Origin: JAGZHZ01 sp965150505
GTDB lineage: Bacteria; Bacillota; Clostridia; Lachnospirales; Lachnospiraceae
Length of the DNA stretch: 9,946 bases
Assembly: GCA_965150505.1 (NCBI GenBank)
Contig: CBCTVZ010000081.1
Coordinates: 1-9,946 of the forward strand
Direction: 5' to 3'
This document shows, in pieces, positions 1 through 7,083 of this stretch. The notes under the pieces are model-generated. The model was given only the letters and a program-made list of their open reading frames with translations. It was not told where the DNA came from and searched no databases. Each line of letters begins with the position of its first letter. The stretch's first letter is position 1. Made by a program: the position numbers and the translations under genes.

Positions 1-3000
1 AGACGACTGCACCGCAGACAGAGTGGCAGACAGAAACGACTGCACCGCAGACAGAAGAGTGGCAGACAGAGACGACTGCACCGCAGACAGAGTGGCAGAC
101 AGAAACGACTGCACCGCAGACAGAGTGGCAGACAGAGACGACTGCACCGCAGATTGATGATCAGTGGAGCACATGGGAGACAGAGGCATTAACGATTCCA
201 GAAAGCAAGGCCACTGTTATTCTTACACAAAATGAGAATGGTTCGATCGTTCCAGAAGGATGGATCGAGGAAGAAAAACCAATCGAATTTTCTGTAGAAG
301 AAGGAAACGATATTACGTTTTTAATTACGCCGGCAGAGGGATATTATATTTCAGGAATTGTGGCAGATTATGGAGAAGTAGATATCAATGCACTTCCAAA
401 TGGCGAATTGGAAGGTCAGAAAAAATATACTTTTTCTGGCATAACAGGAACTCATTTTTTAGATGCCTCTTTTTTGAAGAAAGAAGAACCAATTCCAAGT
501 ACAGAGTATAAAATCCAAGTTATTTCTGGAGAAAATGGAAGTATCACACCATCTGGAACACAGGAAGCAGACGGAAATTATTATGTGACAGCGCAGGAAG
601 GAGAGGTTGTCTCTTTTGAGATTGTTCCAAATGAAAATTTCTATATCAGCAAACTTACTGTGGATGGAACAGAAATCGATCTGGAATCCGTGGCAGATTT
701 AGGAGAAACAGGAAAAGTATATACATTTTTCGATCTTGCAACAGATCATAGTATCTCAGCAGAATTTTCCGAGATTCAGGTACTTGAACAGCAGTATAAA
801 ATTCAAGTGACAGCAAATGAAAAAGGAACAATCAATCCAGCAGGTATTCTTGGAGATGACGGAAACTTTTATGTCACAGGAAAAGAAGGAGAAACGATCT
901 CCTTTGAGATTCTTCCGAATGAAGGATGCTATATCAGCAAACTTACTGTGGATGGAATGGACGTGGATGTCCCAAAACTGGAAAATACTGGAATAGGAGG
1001 AAAGATTTATAGATTTTCCGATCTGGCAGAAGACCATAGTATTTTGGCAGAATTTACAGAAATTCCACAGCCTCAGTATGAATACAGAATTCAGGTATCT
1101 GCCGGACAAAATGGAACGATCACTCCTTCAGGCGATCTTGGAGACGATGGAAATTATTATGTGACGGGACAGAATATCGAGGATGTAGTTTTTGAAATCA
1201 TTCCAAATGACGGATATTATCTCAGCAGCCTTGTAGTGGATACAACTCCTGTTGATATTGAAACACTTCAGGACACAGCAGACGGAAAAGGCAAGATTTA
1301 TGAAATTAAACAGGCGACTGGCGATTATAGTATCAACGCAGAATTTGAACAGGAAGTGGCTTCAACGTATCAGATTCATGTAACACAGAGCAGCGGCGGA
1401 ACAATCCAGCCGTCTGGAGATGCAGAAGGATATGTGGAAGTCAATGCTGGAGAAAGCTTTGAATTTACAATCATTCCGGATAACGGATATAAAGTGGTAT
1501 CTGTCGTGGCAGACGGTGTGGAATATAAAGCGGATTCTCTTCCGGATGGCACAAATGAAGGCGAGAAAACTTATAGATTTGATGCAGTAACACATGATTG
1601 TGAGATTTATGCCGTATTTGAAGCAGAACAGACACAGCCTACCGTATATACGATTCAGGCGACAGCAGGCGAAGGAGGAATCATTGATCCTTCAGGTGAA
1701 GTGGAAGTTCAAAGCGGACAAAGCCAGACGTTTGTGATGAAGCCAAACGATGGATATGCGATTTTATCTGTTGAAGTTAATGGACAGGAAAGAAATCCAG
1801 AAAGTCTGGAAGACGGTCCAGAACAGGGAACAAAACAGTATACATTTGAAAATGTATCTGCAAATAACAGCATAAAAGTAAACTTTAAAGCAAATCAGGA
1901 GAAATATTATAAAGTTACATCGGTAGCGGGCGATAATGGAACAATTTCACCTTTAGGAGAGCAAAGCGTTCTGGAAGGCGAGTCAATTACATTTACTATT
2001 CAGCCAAATGAAGGATATCATATTGATATTGTAAAAGTAGACGGAAAAGAATTAGTGGGAGATGAGCTGGCGGCAGTAAAGGCAAATCAGAGTTATACAT
2101 TTGCTAATGTGTCACAGGAACATACACTGGGAGTTACTTTTGCAGAAGATAGCCAGCCTGTCAAAATGTACGAGATTAAGGCAAGCGCAGGGGCACATGG
2201 AACAATAGAACCAAACGGTACGATATCGGTACAGGAAGGGGACAGCGTTGTCTATAAGATCACTCCAGATTCTGGATACCATATTTCTGATGTATTTGTA
2301 GACGGAACAAGAGTAATCGGAGCGGAACTTGCTCATATTGTAAATACAGGAACGTATACTTTCGCAAATGTAAACAGAAATCATACGATTGACGTTTTAT
2401 TTGAGGAAGATGGAGCGCCTGTTATTTACCATACGATTATCTCCAGCGCGGGAAAATATGGAACAATTTCTCCATATGGAGCGACAACCGTTATCAACGA
2501 AGATAATCAGACTTATGTAATCACACCTGACAGAGGATACAAAATTGCAAGCGTCATGGTCGATGGGCAATATCTGACAGGTACGGCTTTAGAGAGAGTG
2601 CAGAACAGCAAAACGTATACATTCTATGATGTAACGCAGGATCACAGCATTTCCGTTGGATTTGCTAAAATTGTAATTCCTGTGACAACATACAAAATAG
2701 AGTCCTTTGCTGGAGCAAATGGAACGATTACACCAAATGGAGCAACACAGGTGGAAAAAGGTGCAAGTCAGACATACCAGATTCAGGCTGCGCCAGGATA
2801 TCATTTATCCATCGTTAAAATTGATGGAATCGAGTTGACAGGAAACAGCTTAAAACAAGTACAGAACACAGGACTTTATACATTTAGCAATGTAGCGGCA
2901 AATCATACGATAGGAGTTGCATTTGAGAAAAATGAAAATCCTGTATTACAGTACAATATTACCTATTTAGATGAAGACGGCAGCGTGATCGAAAATTTAG

Positions 3001-3701
3001 ATCCTGTCTACAATAACTATAAAGCATATATATATGGAAACGGTCTGGTACTTCCGACTGCAGCGCCATATGCAAGAGCAGGATATAACTTCCTTGGATG
3101 GTATACTGCTATGACTGGCGGAGAAAAAGTAGAAGCGATCAGCACGCGTGATTCCGGAGACAAAGTTGTATATGCAAGATGGTCACAGAATGCGATTCCA
3201 ATGATCTTTGATGATAAAGAATCAGGAATTATGTTATCAGGAAACTTCAACGGTTCACCGAAACTTTGGGTAGTAGCTTTAAATCCTGGAAATAAGACGT
3301 ATGAAGAATTAAAAGCAGTTCCAGCAATGACAGGAAAGAAACCGATTGGTGCATTTGACATCTCAATTATTGATGGAACATTTTCAGGAAATATGGTTTT
3401 AACCTTTGCAGTAAATGAAGGATATAATGGCAAGACCCTGACTGTGATTCATAAAAAGACAGATGGAACAATAGAATTCTTTACACCAGTCGCAAGTAAT
3501 GGCAAGATTGTGATCAATGTAAATGATCTTGGAAGCTTTATGCTTGCAGCAAATGATGCAGATTATCTGATGTATGGTCCAAACTCTTCTGTAAAGACAG
3601 GAGACCCTCTGGCATCTACATTCGCAGCATCTGGTGTGATGATGGTTCTGTGCGCAGGAGTAATCATTGTACTTCTGGCAAGAAAAAGAAGAACTGCATA
3701 A
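1..3701 (+). CDS. Large cell-surface repeat protein with divergent InlB B-repeats and sortase-type anchor (5' end outside window)
   Basis: The reading frame is open from base 3 to the TAA at 3699-3701 (1232 residues), so the start lies upstream; a GTG at 360 is internal and not a start. Order of parts: Thr/Gln/Trp tandem repeat (3-152), short linker, ten B-repeat-like units of about 82-92 residues (207-2936), one classical InlB/Listeria-Bacteroides repeat (2952-3182, with GYNFLGWYT and a closing VYARW), a beta-rich domain (about 3183-3560), then VKTGD, a hydrophobic helix and RKRR. Each unit has a core like NGTIxPxG, an acidic turn, a GYxI step and a YTFxNV...HxIxVxF close, as in the divergent InlB B-repeat family. 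Such proteins are wall-anchored stalks or adhesins; the ligand cannot be read from the sequence. The stalk role is inferred. There is no N-terminal functional domain in view, so host binding is only a possibility. Confidence 0.9.
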   Translation, partial: TTAPQTEWQTETTAPQTEEWQTETTAPQTEWQTETTAPQTEWQTETTAPQIDDQWSTWETEALTIPESKATVILTQNENGSIVPEGWIEEEKPIEFSVEEGNDITFLITPAEGYYISGIVADYGEVDINALPNGELEGQKKYTFSGITGTHFLDASFLKKEEPIPSTEYKIQVISGENGSITPSGTQEADGNYYVTAQEGEVVSFEIVPNENFYISKLTVDGTEIDLESVADLGETGKVYTFFDLATDHSISAEFSEIQVLEQQYKIQVTANEKGTINPAGILGDDGNFYVTGKEGETISFEILPNEGCYISKLTVDGMDVDVPKLENTGIGGKIYRFSDLAEDHSILAEFTEIPQPQYEYRIQVSAGQNGTITPSGDLGDDGNYYVTGQNIEDVVFEIIPNDGYYLSSLVVDTTPVDIETLQDTADGKGKIYEIKQATGDYSINAEFEQEVASTYQIHVTQSSGGTIQPSGDAEGYVEVNAGESFEFTIIPDNGYKVVSVVADGVEYKADSLPDGTNEGEKTYRFDAVTHDCEIYAVFEAEQTQPTVYTIQATAGEGGIIDPSGEVEVQSGQSQTFVMKPNDGYAILSVEVNGQERNPESLEDGPEQGTKQYTFENVSANNSIKVNFKANQEKYYKVTSVAGDNGTISPLGEQSVLEGESITFTIQPNEGYHIDIVKVDGKELVGDELAAVKANQSYTFANVSQEHTLGVTFAEDSQPVKMYEIKASAGAHGTIEPNGTISVQEGDSVVYKITPDSGYHISDVFVDGTRVIGAELAHIVNTGTYTFANVNRNHTIDVLFEEDGAPVIYHTIISSAGKYGTISPYGATTVINEDNQTYVITPDRGYKIASVMVDGQYLTGTALERVQNSKTYTFYDVTQDHSISVGFAKIVIPVTTYKIESFAGANGTITPNGATQVEKGASQTYQIQAAPGYHLSIVKIDGIELTGNSLKQVQNTGLYTFSNVAANHTIGVAFEKNENPVLQYNITYLDEDGSVIENLDPVYNNYKAYIYGNGLVLPTAAPYARAGYNFLGWYTAMTGGEKVEAISTRDSGDKVVYARWSQNAIPMIFDDKESGIMLSGNFNGSPKLWVVALNPGNKTYEELKAVPAMTGKKPIGAFDISIIDGTFSGNMVLTFAVNEGYNGKTLTVIHKKTDGTIEFFTPVASNGKIVINVNDLGSFMLAANDADYLMYGPNSSVKTGDPLASTFAASGVMMVLCAGVIIVLLARKRRTA
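3..152 (+). repeat. In-frame 33/36-bp tandem repeat encoding TTAPQTEWQTE
   Basis: Units start at 3, 36, 72 and 105, with a partial fifth at 138-152. Units are 33 bp except the second, which is 36 bp through one extra GAA codon. The DNA is otherwise nearly identical; the last codon alternates GAA, GAG, GAA, GAG, which points to a two-unit (66-69 bp) higher-order duplication. The array runs off the left edge, so copy number is unknown. All lengths are multiples of three, so gain or loss of units keeps the frame. The peptide is rich in Thr, Gln and Glu with one Trp and one Pro per unit, suited to an extended wall-spanning segment. Confidence 0.95.
207..2936 (+). repeat. Ten protein-level B-repeat units in the surface protein
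   Basis: Approximate unit starts are 207, 504, 792, 1080, 1365, 1644, 1905, 2166, 2424 and 2688. The first four are long (about 92-96 codons including linkers, with an insert such as DDGNYYVTG); from the fifth on the insert is lost, and units 6-10 shrink to about 82-88 codons. Units two and three are exactly 288 bp apart in phase and share an identical 29-bp stretch (641-669 and 929-957), so they are the most recently duplicated or converted pair. The family call (divergent InlB B-repeat) is by pattern recognition. Confidence 0.8.
3591..3698 (+). other. Non-canonical sortase sorting signal (VKTGD, membrane helix, RKRR)
   Basis: Codons 3591-3605 read VKTGD in place of LPxTG. They are followed by a hydrophobic stretch of about 20 residues (roughly 3612-3680) and then ARKRRTA to the stop. 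This tripartite layout is the known sortase substrate plan, and KTGD-type motifs are common in Lachnospiraceae surface proteins. Cleavage after the Thr and attachment to peptidoglycan is inferred. No sortase gene lies in the window, so the enzyme must be encoded elsewhere. Confidence 0.75.
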
Positions 3702-3717
3702 GTGATAAAAAGTAAGA

Positions 3718-3758
3718 CAGACCGGCATATTTTGAAAATATGCCGGTCTGCTTTTTTT
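3718..3758 (+). terminator. Intrinsic terminator of the surface-protein gene
   Basis: A perfect 16-base inverted repeat (3718-3733 with 3735-3750, one central base) with a GC-rich base (CAGACCGGC) is followed by seven T at 3752-3758. The innermost A/T pairs would open to form the loop. It lies 16 bases after the stop codon and separates this gene from the next promoter. Confidence 0.95.
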
Positions 3759-3791
3759 CTCTAAATAGTGAAAAAGAAGAAATGGAAGCAG

Positions 3792-3820
3792 TTGCCAGAA
3801 GAAAGAAAAGACGGTATAAT
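3792..3820 (+). promoter_or_regulatory. Sigma-A type promoter for the serine hydrolase gene
   Basis: TTGCCA at 3792-3797, a 17-base spacer and a perfect TATAAT at 3815-3820. The predicted start of transcription near 3827 leaves a leader of about 26 bases holding the GGGGAGG site (3839-3845). Confidence 0.85.
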
Positions 3821-3852
3821 GAAAGAAAATATTTGAATGGGGAGGGATTTAT

Positions 3853-5280
3853 TTGAAAGGAAAAGAAAAAAAATGGAAAGGCATTTTATGTGCCATGATG
3901 CTGATGACGTTTGCTTTGATTTTTTCAAAAACAGAGGTATCAGCGGCGACGATTGCCAATACAAATGTAAAGATGCCGACAAAATATTTTGATCTAAGAA
4001 AAACAGATGGAAAATGGTACTATAAAAATAGTACATCATGGAAAAAGGCAGGTTGGTTTCGGGCAGAAGGAAAGGCATATTATCTAAATGAAAAAGGCAA
4101 TCCGCTTGTAGGCTGGATCAATTATAAGAATAAGAAATATTTTTGTAGCCGTGCCAACGGTGCAAAGCTATACGCATTCCAATATATCAATGGATATCAT
4201 TATTATCTCGGCGAATATGGCGATGGAGCGATGAAGACAAGTCAGTGGATTTCTTATTCAGGACAGAGATACTATGTAGACAAGTCAGGCCATCGTGTCA
4301 GCGGTATGTTGAAACTTTCAGAAAAAACGTACTATTTTGACAGCAATGGGAAATTACAGACGGGTTGGATTGATTATAAGGGAAAGAGATATTATGCAAA
4401 TCCTTCTGACGGCTCTTTTAAGACAAATTGTTGGCATGAGGGATATTATCTTCAGTCAGACGGAAGCGTGGCATACAATACCTTCACACCAGACAGACAG
4501 TTTGTCGGTAAGGACGGACGAAAAGTGGAGATGATGGCATATAAACGAAACAGTTTAGATGAGCTGGAAAAGCAGATTAAAAATCTGATCGCAGGATATG
4601 ATGGCACTTGGTCTGTCTATGTAAAAGATTTGCAGACAGGACAATCGTTTGGAATTAATATTCAGCAGATGTATCCGGCAAGCGTGATTAAGCTGTTTAC
4701 CATGGCTGGAATTTATCATGAAATCAGTACGGGACATCTGGACGAAAACAGTATGTATAGTGATTTATATTATATGGTTACACTCAGCGTAAATGATTGT
4801 TACAATAATCTGATGGTAGCGGCAGGAGATGGAATACTTGGCGTAGGATGCCAGAGAGTAAATCAGTTTTTGAAAAACAATGGTATTTACAATACGGAGG
4901 CACACCATTCTCTTAGTCCTTCTGCTATGGGATCTGTGGGAGACGGAACAGGACTGAGCAATTTTACAACAGCGGAAGATATGGGAAAAATTATGGAAAA
5001 AATATATCGCAGACAGCTAATTTCCCCAGAATACAGCGATAAAATGATGAGTCTCTTAAAACAACAGCAGGTACTTGGAAAACTTCCGGCAGGATTGCCA
5101 GCCGGTGTAGTAAGTGCAAGTAAGTCAGGAGACGCAGATCCAAACCACAACGATGCCATGGTTGTATTTAATAATAATGGTCATGATTATATTATTTGTG
5201 TGATGTCCTCTACTTATGCTTATAATGCGGCATGTTTCTGGCAGTTATCCTCTGTCACATACGAATATTTTACACGCTGA
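3853..5280 (+). CDS. Secreted serine hydrolase (beta-lactamase/PBP-like fold) with N-terminal cell-wall-binding repeats
   Basis: 475 residues. The TTG start is chosen because GGGGAGG sits 7 bases upstream and the next residues form a signal peptide (KGKEKKWK, hydrophobic core, cleavage near VSA|A at residue 31). Residues about 45-210 hold aromatic wall-binding repeats of the choline-binding type (GWINYKNKKYF, QWISYSGQRYY, GWIDYKGKRYY). Residues about 235-475 match the class A beta-lactamase-like fold: SVIK with nucleophile S277 and K280, SVN with S312 and N314, and KSG at 424-426. No ExxLN-like omega-loop glutamate is visible between the SxN and KSG motifs, so rapid beta-lactam hydrolysis is unlikely. 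A role on peptidoglycan or another acyl or peptide substrate at the wall is inferred. It is a single-gene unit with its own promoter. The domain calls are firm; the substrate is unknown. Confidence 0.88.
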   Translation: MKGKEKKWKGILCAMMLMTFALIFSKTEVSAATIANTNVKMPTKYFDLRKTDGKWYYKNSTSWKKAGWFRAEGKAYYLNEKGNPLVGWINYKNKKYFCSRANGAKLYAFQYINGYHYYLGEYGDGAMKTSQWISYSGQRYYVDKSGHRVSGMLKLSEKTYYFDSNGKLQTGWIDYKGKRYYANPSDGSFKTNCWHEGYYLQSDGSVAYNTFTPDRQFVGKDGRKVEMMAYKRNSLDELEKQIKNLIAGYDGTWSVYVKDLQTGQSFGINIQQMYPASVIKLFTMAGIYHEISTGHLDENSMYSDLYYMVTLSVNDCYNNLMVAAGDGILGVGCQRVNQFLKNNGIYNTEAHHSLSPSAMGSVGDGTGLSNFTTAEDMGKIMEKIYRRQLISPEYSDKMMSLLKQQQVLGKLPAGLPAGVVSASKSGDADPNHNDAMVVFNNNGHDYIICVMSSTYAYNAACFWQLSSVTYEYFTR

Positions 5281-5301
5281 TGAAAAAGATTTATAAGCGA
5301 G

Positions 5302-5342
5302 AAAAACCGTCCACTGCATCGTTTGATTTTAGCAATGGACGG
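5302..5342 (-). terminator. Hairpin resembling a minus-strand terminator
   Basis: Arms 5307-5317 and 5332-5342 pair over 11 bases. The only non-Watson-Crick position becomes a U-G pair in minus-strand RNA but is a C-A mismatch in + strand RNA. AAAAA at 5302-5306 would be a U-run after the hairpin on the minus strand. No minus-strand gene is known to feed it. It may instead act loosely as the 3' end of the serine hydrolase transcript. Confidence 0.45.
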
Positions 5343-5410
5343 CGATAAAGGGGAGGATAAGTAATCGTTTTTCTTTTGTATTTTTTTCTGTCGGGAGGGG
5401 GATCCCAATG

Positions 5411-5459
5411 AAAAAATCTCTCTCTGAGCAGGAAATGGTGTTCCTGTCTCTTTGAGATT
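5411..5459 (-). terminator. Second minus-facing terminator-like hairpin
   Basis: Outer pair AATCTC (5415-5420) with GAGATT (5454-5459) and inner pair CAGGAA (5429-5434) with TTCCTG (5441-5446) are separated by an internal loop. AAAAAA at 5411-5416 would give a U-run on the minus strand. It is weaker than the first hairpin because of the internal loop. Confidence 0.3.
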
Positions 5460-5532
5460 AATCATAGTATAGACAGTTCACCAAAATATATACAGAAATA
5501 AAAGATTATTTTATTAATTTTGAAAAATCTTT

Positions 5533-5561
5533 TTGAAAAAATAGGAGAAATGGTATATACT
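5533..5561 (+). promoter_or_regulatory. Sigma-A type promoter of the SEC-C gene
   Basis: TTGAAA at 5533-5538, a 17-base spacer and TATACT at 5556-5561. Transcription would start near 5568, giving a leader of about 90 bases. Confidence 0.8.
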
Positions 5562-5577
5562 ATACATGTTTATAGTA

Positions 5578-5616
5578 TCAGGCAGATATAGGGGAAAATT
5601 CTTGATAGCTGCCTGA
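5578..5616 (+). promoter_or_regulatory. 5' leader hairpin upstream of the SEC-C gene
   Basis: TCAGGCAG (5578-5585) pairs perfectly with CTGCCTGA (5609-5616) around a 23-base loop, about 10 bases after the predicted transcription start and 42 bases before the ATG. There is no T-run, so it is not a terminator. It could stabilise the mRNA or bind a regulator. I do not recognise it as a known riboswitch. Confidence 0.5.
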
Positions 5617-5658
5617 ACATTTATATTGTAGAATACAGGATAAAGGATGGTATAAGAA

Positions 5659-6159
5659 ATGAGTTTATTACAGGAATGGAGAGATATTGCATACTCTCAG
5701 GAAACAGATAAAAGACAGCTTCAGAAATTCTGGACAGATTATTTCATGATTGAAAAAGGAATCTATGAAAAACTTCTTTCCAATCCAGATGAAGTAGTTT
5801 CCGGAACAGTAAAAGAGCTTGCAGATAAATATGAGATTCCAGTTCTTACAATGGTAGGATTTCTGGATGGAATTGACGACAGCTTAAAAGTAAAAAATCC
5901 GATTGAAGAGATGGATGAAAATACAAGAGTAAACTTAGCTTTTGATAAAGAACTGCTGTTCAAAAACATGGTAGATGCAAAAGCAGACTGGCTGTATGAA
6001 CTGCCAATGTGGAAAGAGATCTTTACAGAGGAAAAGAGAAGAGAACTTTACAGAGAAGCAAAAAAAGCAAATACTGTTGTAAAAGGTAAAAAAATCGGAC
6101 GTAACGATCCATGTCCTTGTGGAAGCGGAAAGAAATATAAATATTGCTGCGGAAAATAA
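5659..6159 (+). CDS. SEC-C metal-binding motif protein
   Basis: 166 residues. The ATG follows AAAGGATGG at a slightly long spacing, and no better start exists. Residues 1-140 are mostly charged and helical without a recognisable catalytic motif. The C-terminus (about 148-165) is a SEC-C motif, GRNDPCPCGSGKKYKYCCG, with C152, C154, C163 and C164 as the likely zinc ligands; in SecA the same motif binds zinc and touches SecB and ribosomes. No signal peptide or membrane helix is present, so the protein is cytoplasmic. It has a strong promoter and its own terminator. A role in ribosome or protein-export association is possible but is inferred from the motif only. The four-ligand motif is intact. 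Confidence 0.9.
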   Translation: MSLLQEWRDIAYSQETDKRQLQKFWTDYFMIEKGIYEKLLSNPDEVVSGTVKELADKYEIPVLTMVGFLDGIDDSLKVKNPIEEMDENTRVNLAFDKELLFKNMVDAKADWLYELPMWKEIFTEEKRRELYREAKKANTVVKGKKIGRNDPCPCGSGKKYKYCCGK

Positions 6160-6169
6160 AATGAGAAAG

Positions 6170-6208
6170 AACTGCTGTGTCGAACAAACGAGATACAGCA
6201 GTTTTTTT
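6170..6208 (+). terminator. Intrinsic terminator of the SEC-C gene
   Basis: AACTGCTGTGTC (6170-6181) pairs with GATACAGCAGTT (6192-6203) with a single G-U pair and a 10-base loop, running into TTTTTTT (6202-6208). It lies 11 bases after the stop codon. Confidence 0.93.
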
Positions 6209-6249
6209 CTTTATCTCGGCTAAAAAATAGAGGATAGAGGAGAGGATGG

Positions 6250-7008
6250 ATGGAGACAATATGTTTGATTTTAGGAATTTTATGTTTGACATATTATGGA
6301 ATTATTGTGAAATACGCCGGAAAGTCTTCCAGTTTCATTAAGATTTGGGAAACAATGGGAGGATGCTTTCTATGCGCTTTTTTATTTCTGTATCTGAGAA
6401 GAAAATATGGATTGTTTGAAACGATTGTGATTCCTCCCGTTTTTCAAAATATAATTGCTGTCTTGGCGATCTTAGGGGGCGCGCTGTTTCTTAGTGTGGA
6501 AGGACTTATATTTCGGGCAATGAGGCAGAAACCAGACAGAGGATTGGCGTATATTATTGTTCTTGGAGCGCATGTAAAAGGAAAAGTGCCAAGCCGTGCA
6601 TTGTATAAGAGATTATATTGTGCCGAAAAATATCTGAAAGAAAATCCTAATACGAAGGTCGTTTTATCAGGAGGGCAAGGAAAAGGGGAGGAGATCAGTG
6701 AGGCAGAGGCAATGTGCCGATATCTGGAAAAGAGTGGAATTGACAACAAACGGATCTTTTTAGAAAATCGTTCTACAAACACAAAAGAAAATTTGCAGTT
6801 TAGCATGGAGATCATTAAAGATTTTGAAACTTCGATAGGAATTGTGACGAATGATTTCCATGTCTTTCGAGGCGTTTCTATTGGAAAAAAACTAGGATGT
6901 CGCAAGATACAGGGAATTCCGGCAAAAGGAGATGCCGTCTTAGAAGTGAACTATCTTTTTAGAGAATTTTTTGCTGTAGTGAAAGATAAATTGGCGGGAA
7001 ATATTTAG
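6250..7008 (+). CDS. Membrane-anchored YdcF-like (DUF218, ElyC/SanA/YdcF family) protein
   Basis: 252 residues. The ATG lies 4 bases after GAGGAGAGG (6237-6245). Three hydrophobic segments (about residues 3-21, 36-49 and 66-88) are followed by a DUF218 domain. Its conserved blocks are YIIVLGAHVKG (101-111), VVLSGGQG with the acidic EEISEAEAM (137-155), the ENRSTNTKENL signature (172-182) and GIVTNDFHVFRG (197-208). In this family the conserved acidic, Ser/Thr and His residues line a pocket. E. coli SanA and ElyC affect envelope integrity and lipid-carrier-linked steps, but the reaction is not settled. The layout, membrane segments before the domain, is common in Firmicutes. No clear promoter was found upstream beyond the preceding terminator. 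The next gene starts 75 bases on, so the two may share a transcript. Confidence 0.88.
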   Translation: METICLILGILCLTYYGIIVKYAGKSSSFIKIWETMGGCFLCAFLFLYLRRKYGLFETIVIPPVFQNIIAVLAILGGALFLSVEGLIFRAMRQKPDRGLAYIIVLGAHVKGKVPSRALYKRLYCAEKYLKENPNTKVVLSGGQGKGEEISEAEAMCRYLEKSGIDNKRIFLENRSTNTKENLQFSMEIIKDFETSIGIVTNDFHVFRGVSIGKKLGCRKIQGIPAKGDAVLEVNYLFREFFAVVKDKLAGNI

Positions 7009-7083
7009 ATGTATAAAGATAGGGCAGAGGAAGCATACTATCTCTTGTAAAATATAATTTTGCATGAGAAAGGAGATTTGATG

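Larger units (their letters stand above)
5281..5658. other. 378-bp intergenic region with hairpins and a promoter
   Basis: No convincing gene. It holds, in order, a terminator-like hairpin facing the minus strand (5302-5342), a T-rich stretch (5368-5389), a short 15-codon ORF at 5408-5455 behind GGGAGGGG, a second minus-facing hairpin (5411-5459) overlapping that ORF, an AT-rich spacer, and the promoter and leader hairpin of the SEC-C gene. No clear + strand terminator for the serine hydrolase gene was found: the first hairpin has its A-run on the left and no T-run on the right. Confidence 0.7.

Noticed and set aside
1..152. CRISPR array at the left edge
   Set aside because: The repeats are contiguous without spacers and encode a continuous in-frame peptide repeat.
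3017..3433. 138-codon minus-strand ORF opposite the surface-protein gene
   Set aside because: It is a shadow of the well-supported + frame, has no family resemblance and no ribosome site.
360..3701. GTG at 360 as the start of the surface-protein gene
   Set aside because: The frame is open to base 3 with in-phase repeat coding, no Shine-Dalgarno stands before 360, and the GTG lies inside the first B-repeat unit.
6444..6905. 153-codon minus-strand ORF opposite the ydcF-like gene
   Set aside because: The + strand carries the conserved DUF218 motifs; the minus product has no recognisable motif.
7053..7058. TATAAT as a promoter -10 for the DUF1540 gene
   Set aside because: No -35 match at 16-18 bases, and transcription would start almost on the ribosome binding site.
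7060..7083. TTG at 7060 as the start of the DUF1540 gene
   Set aside because: The AAAGGAG site lies downstream of it at 7069-7075 and points to the ATG at 7084 (or 7081).
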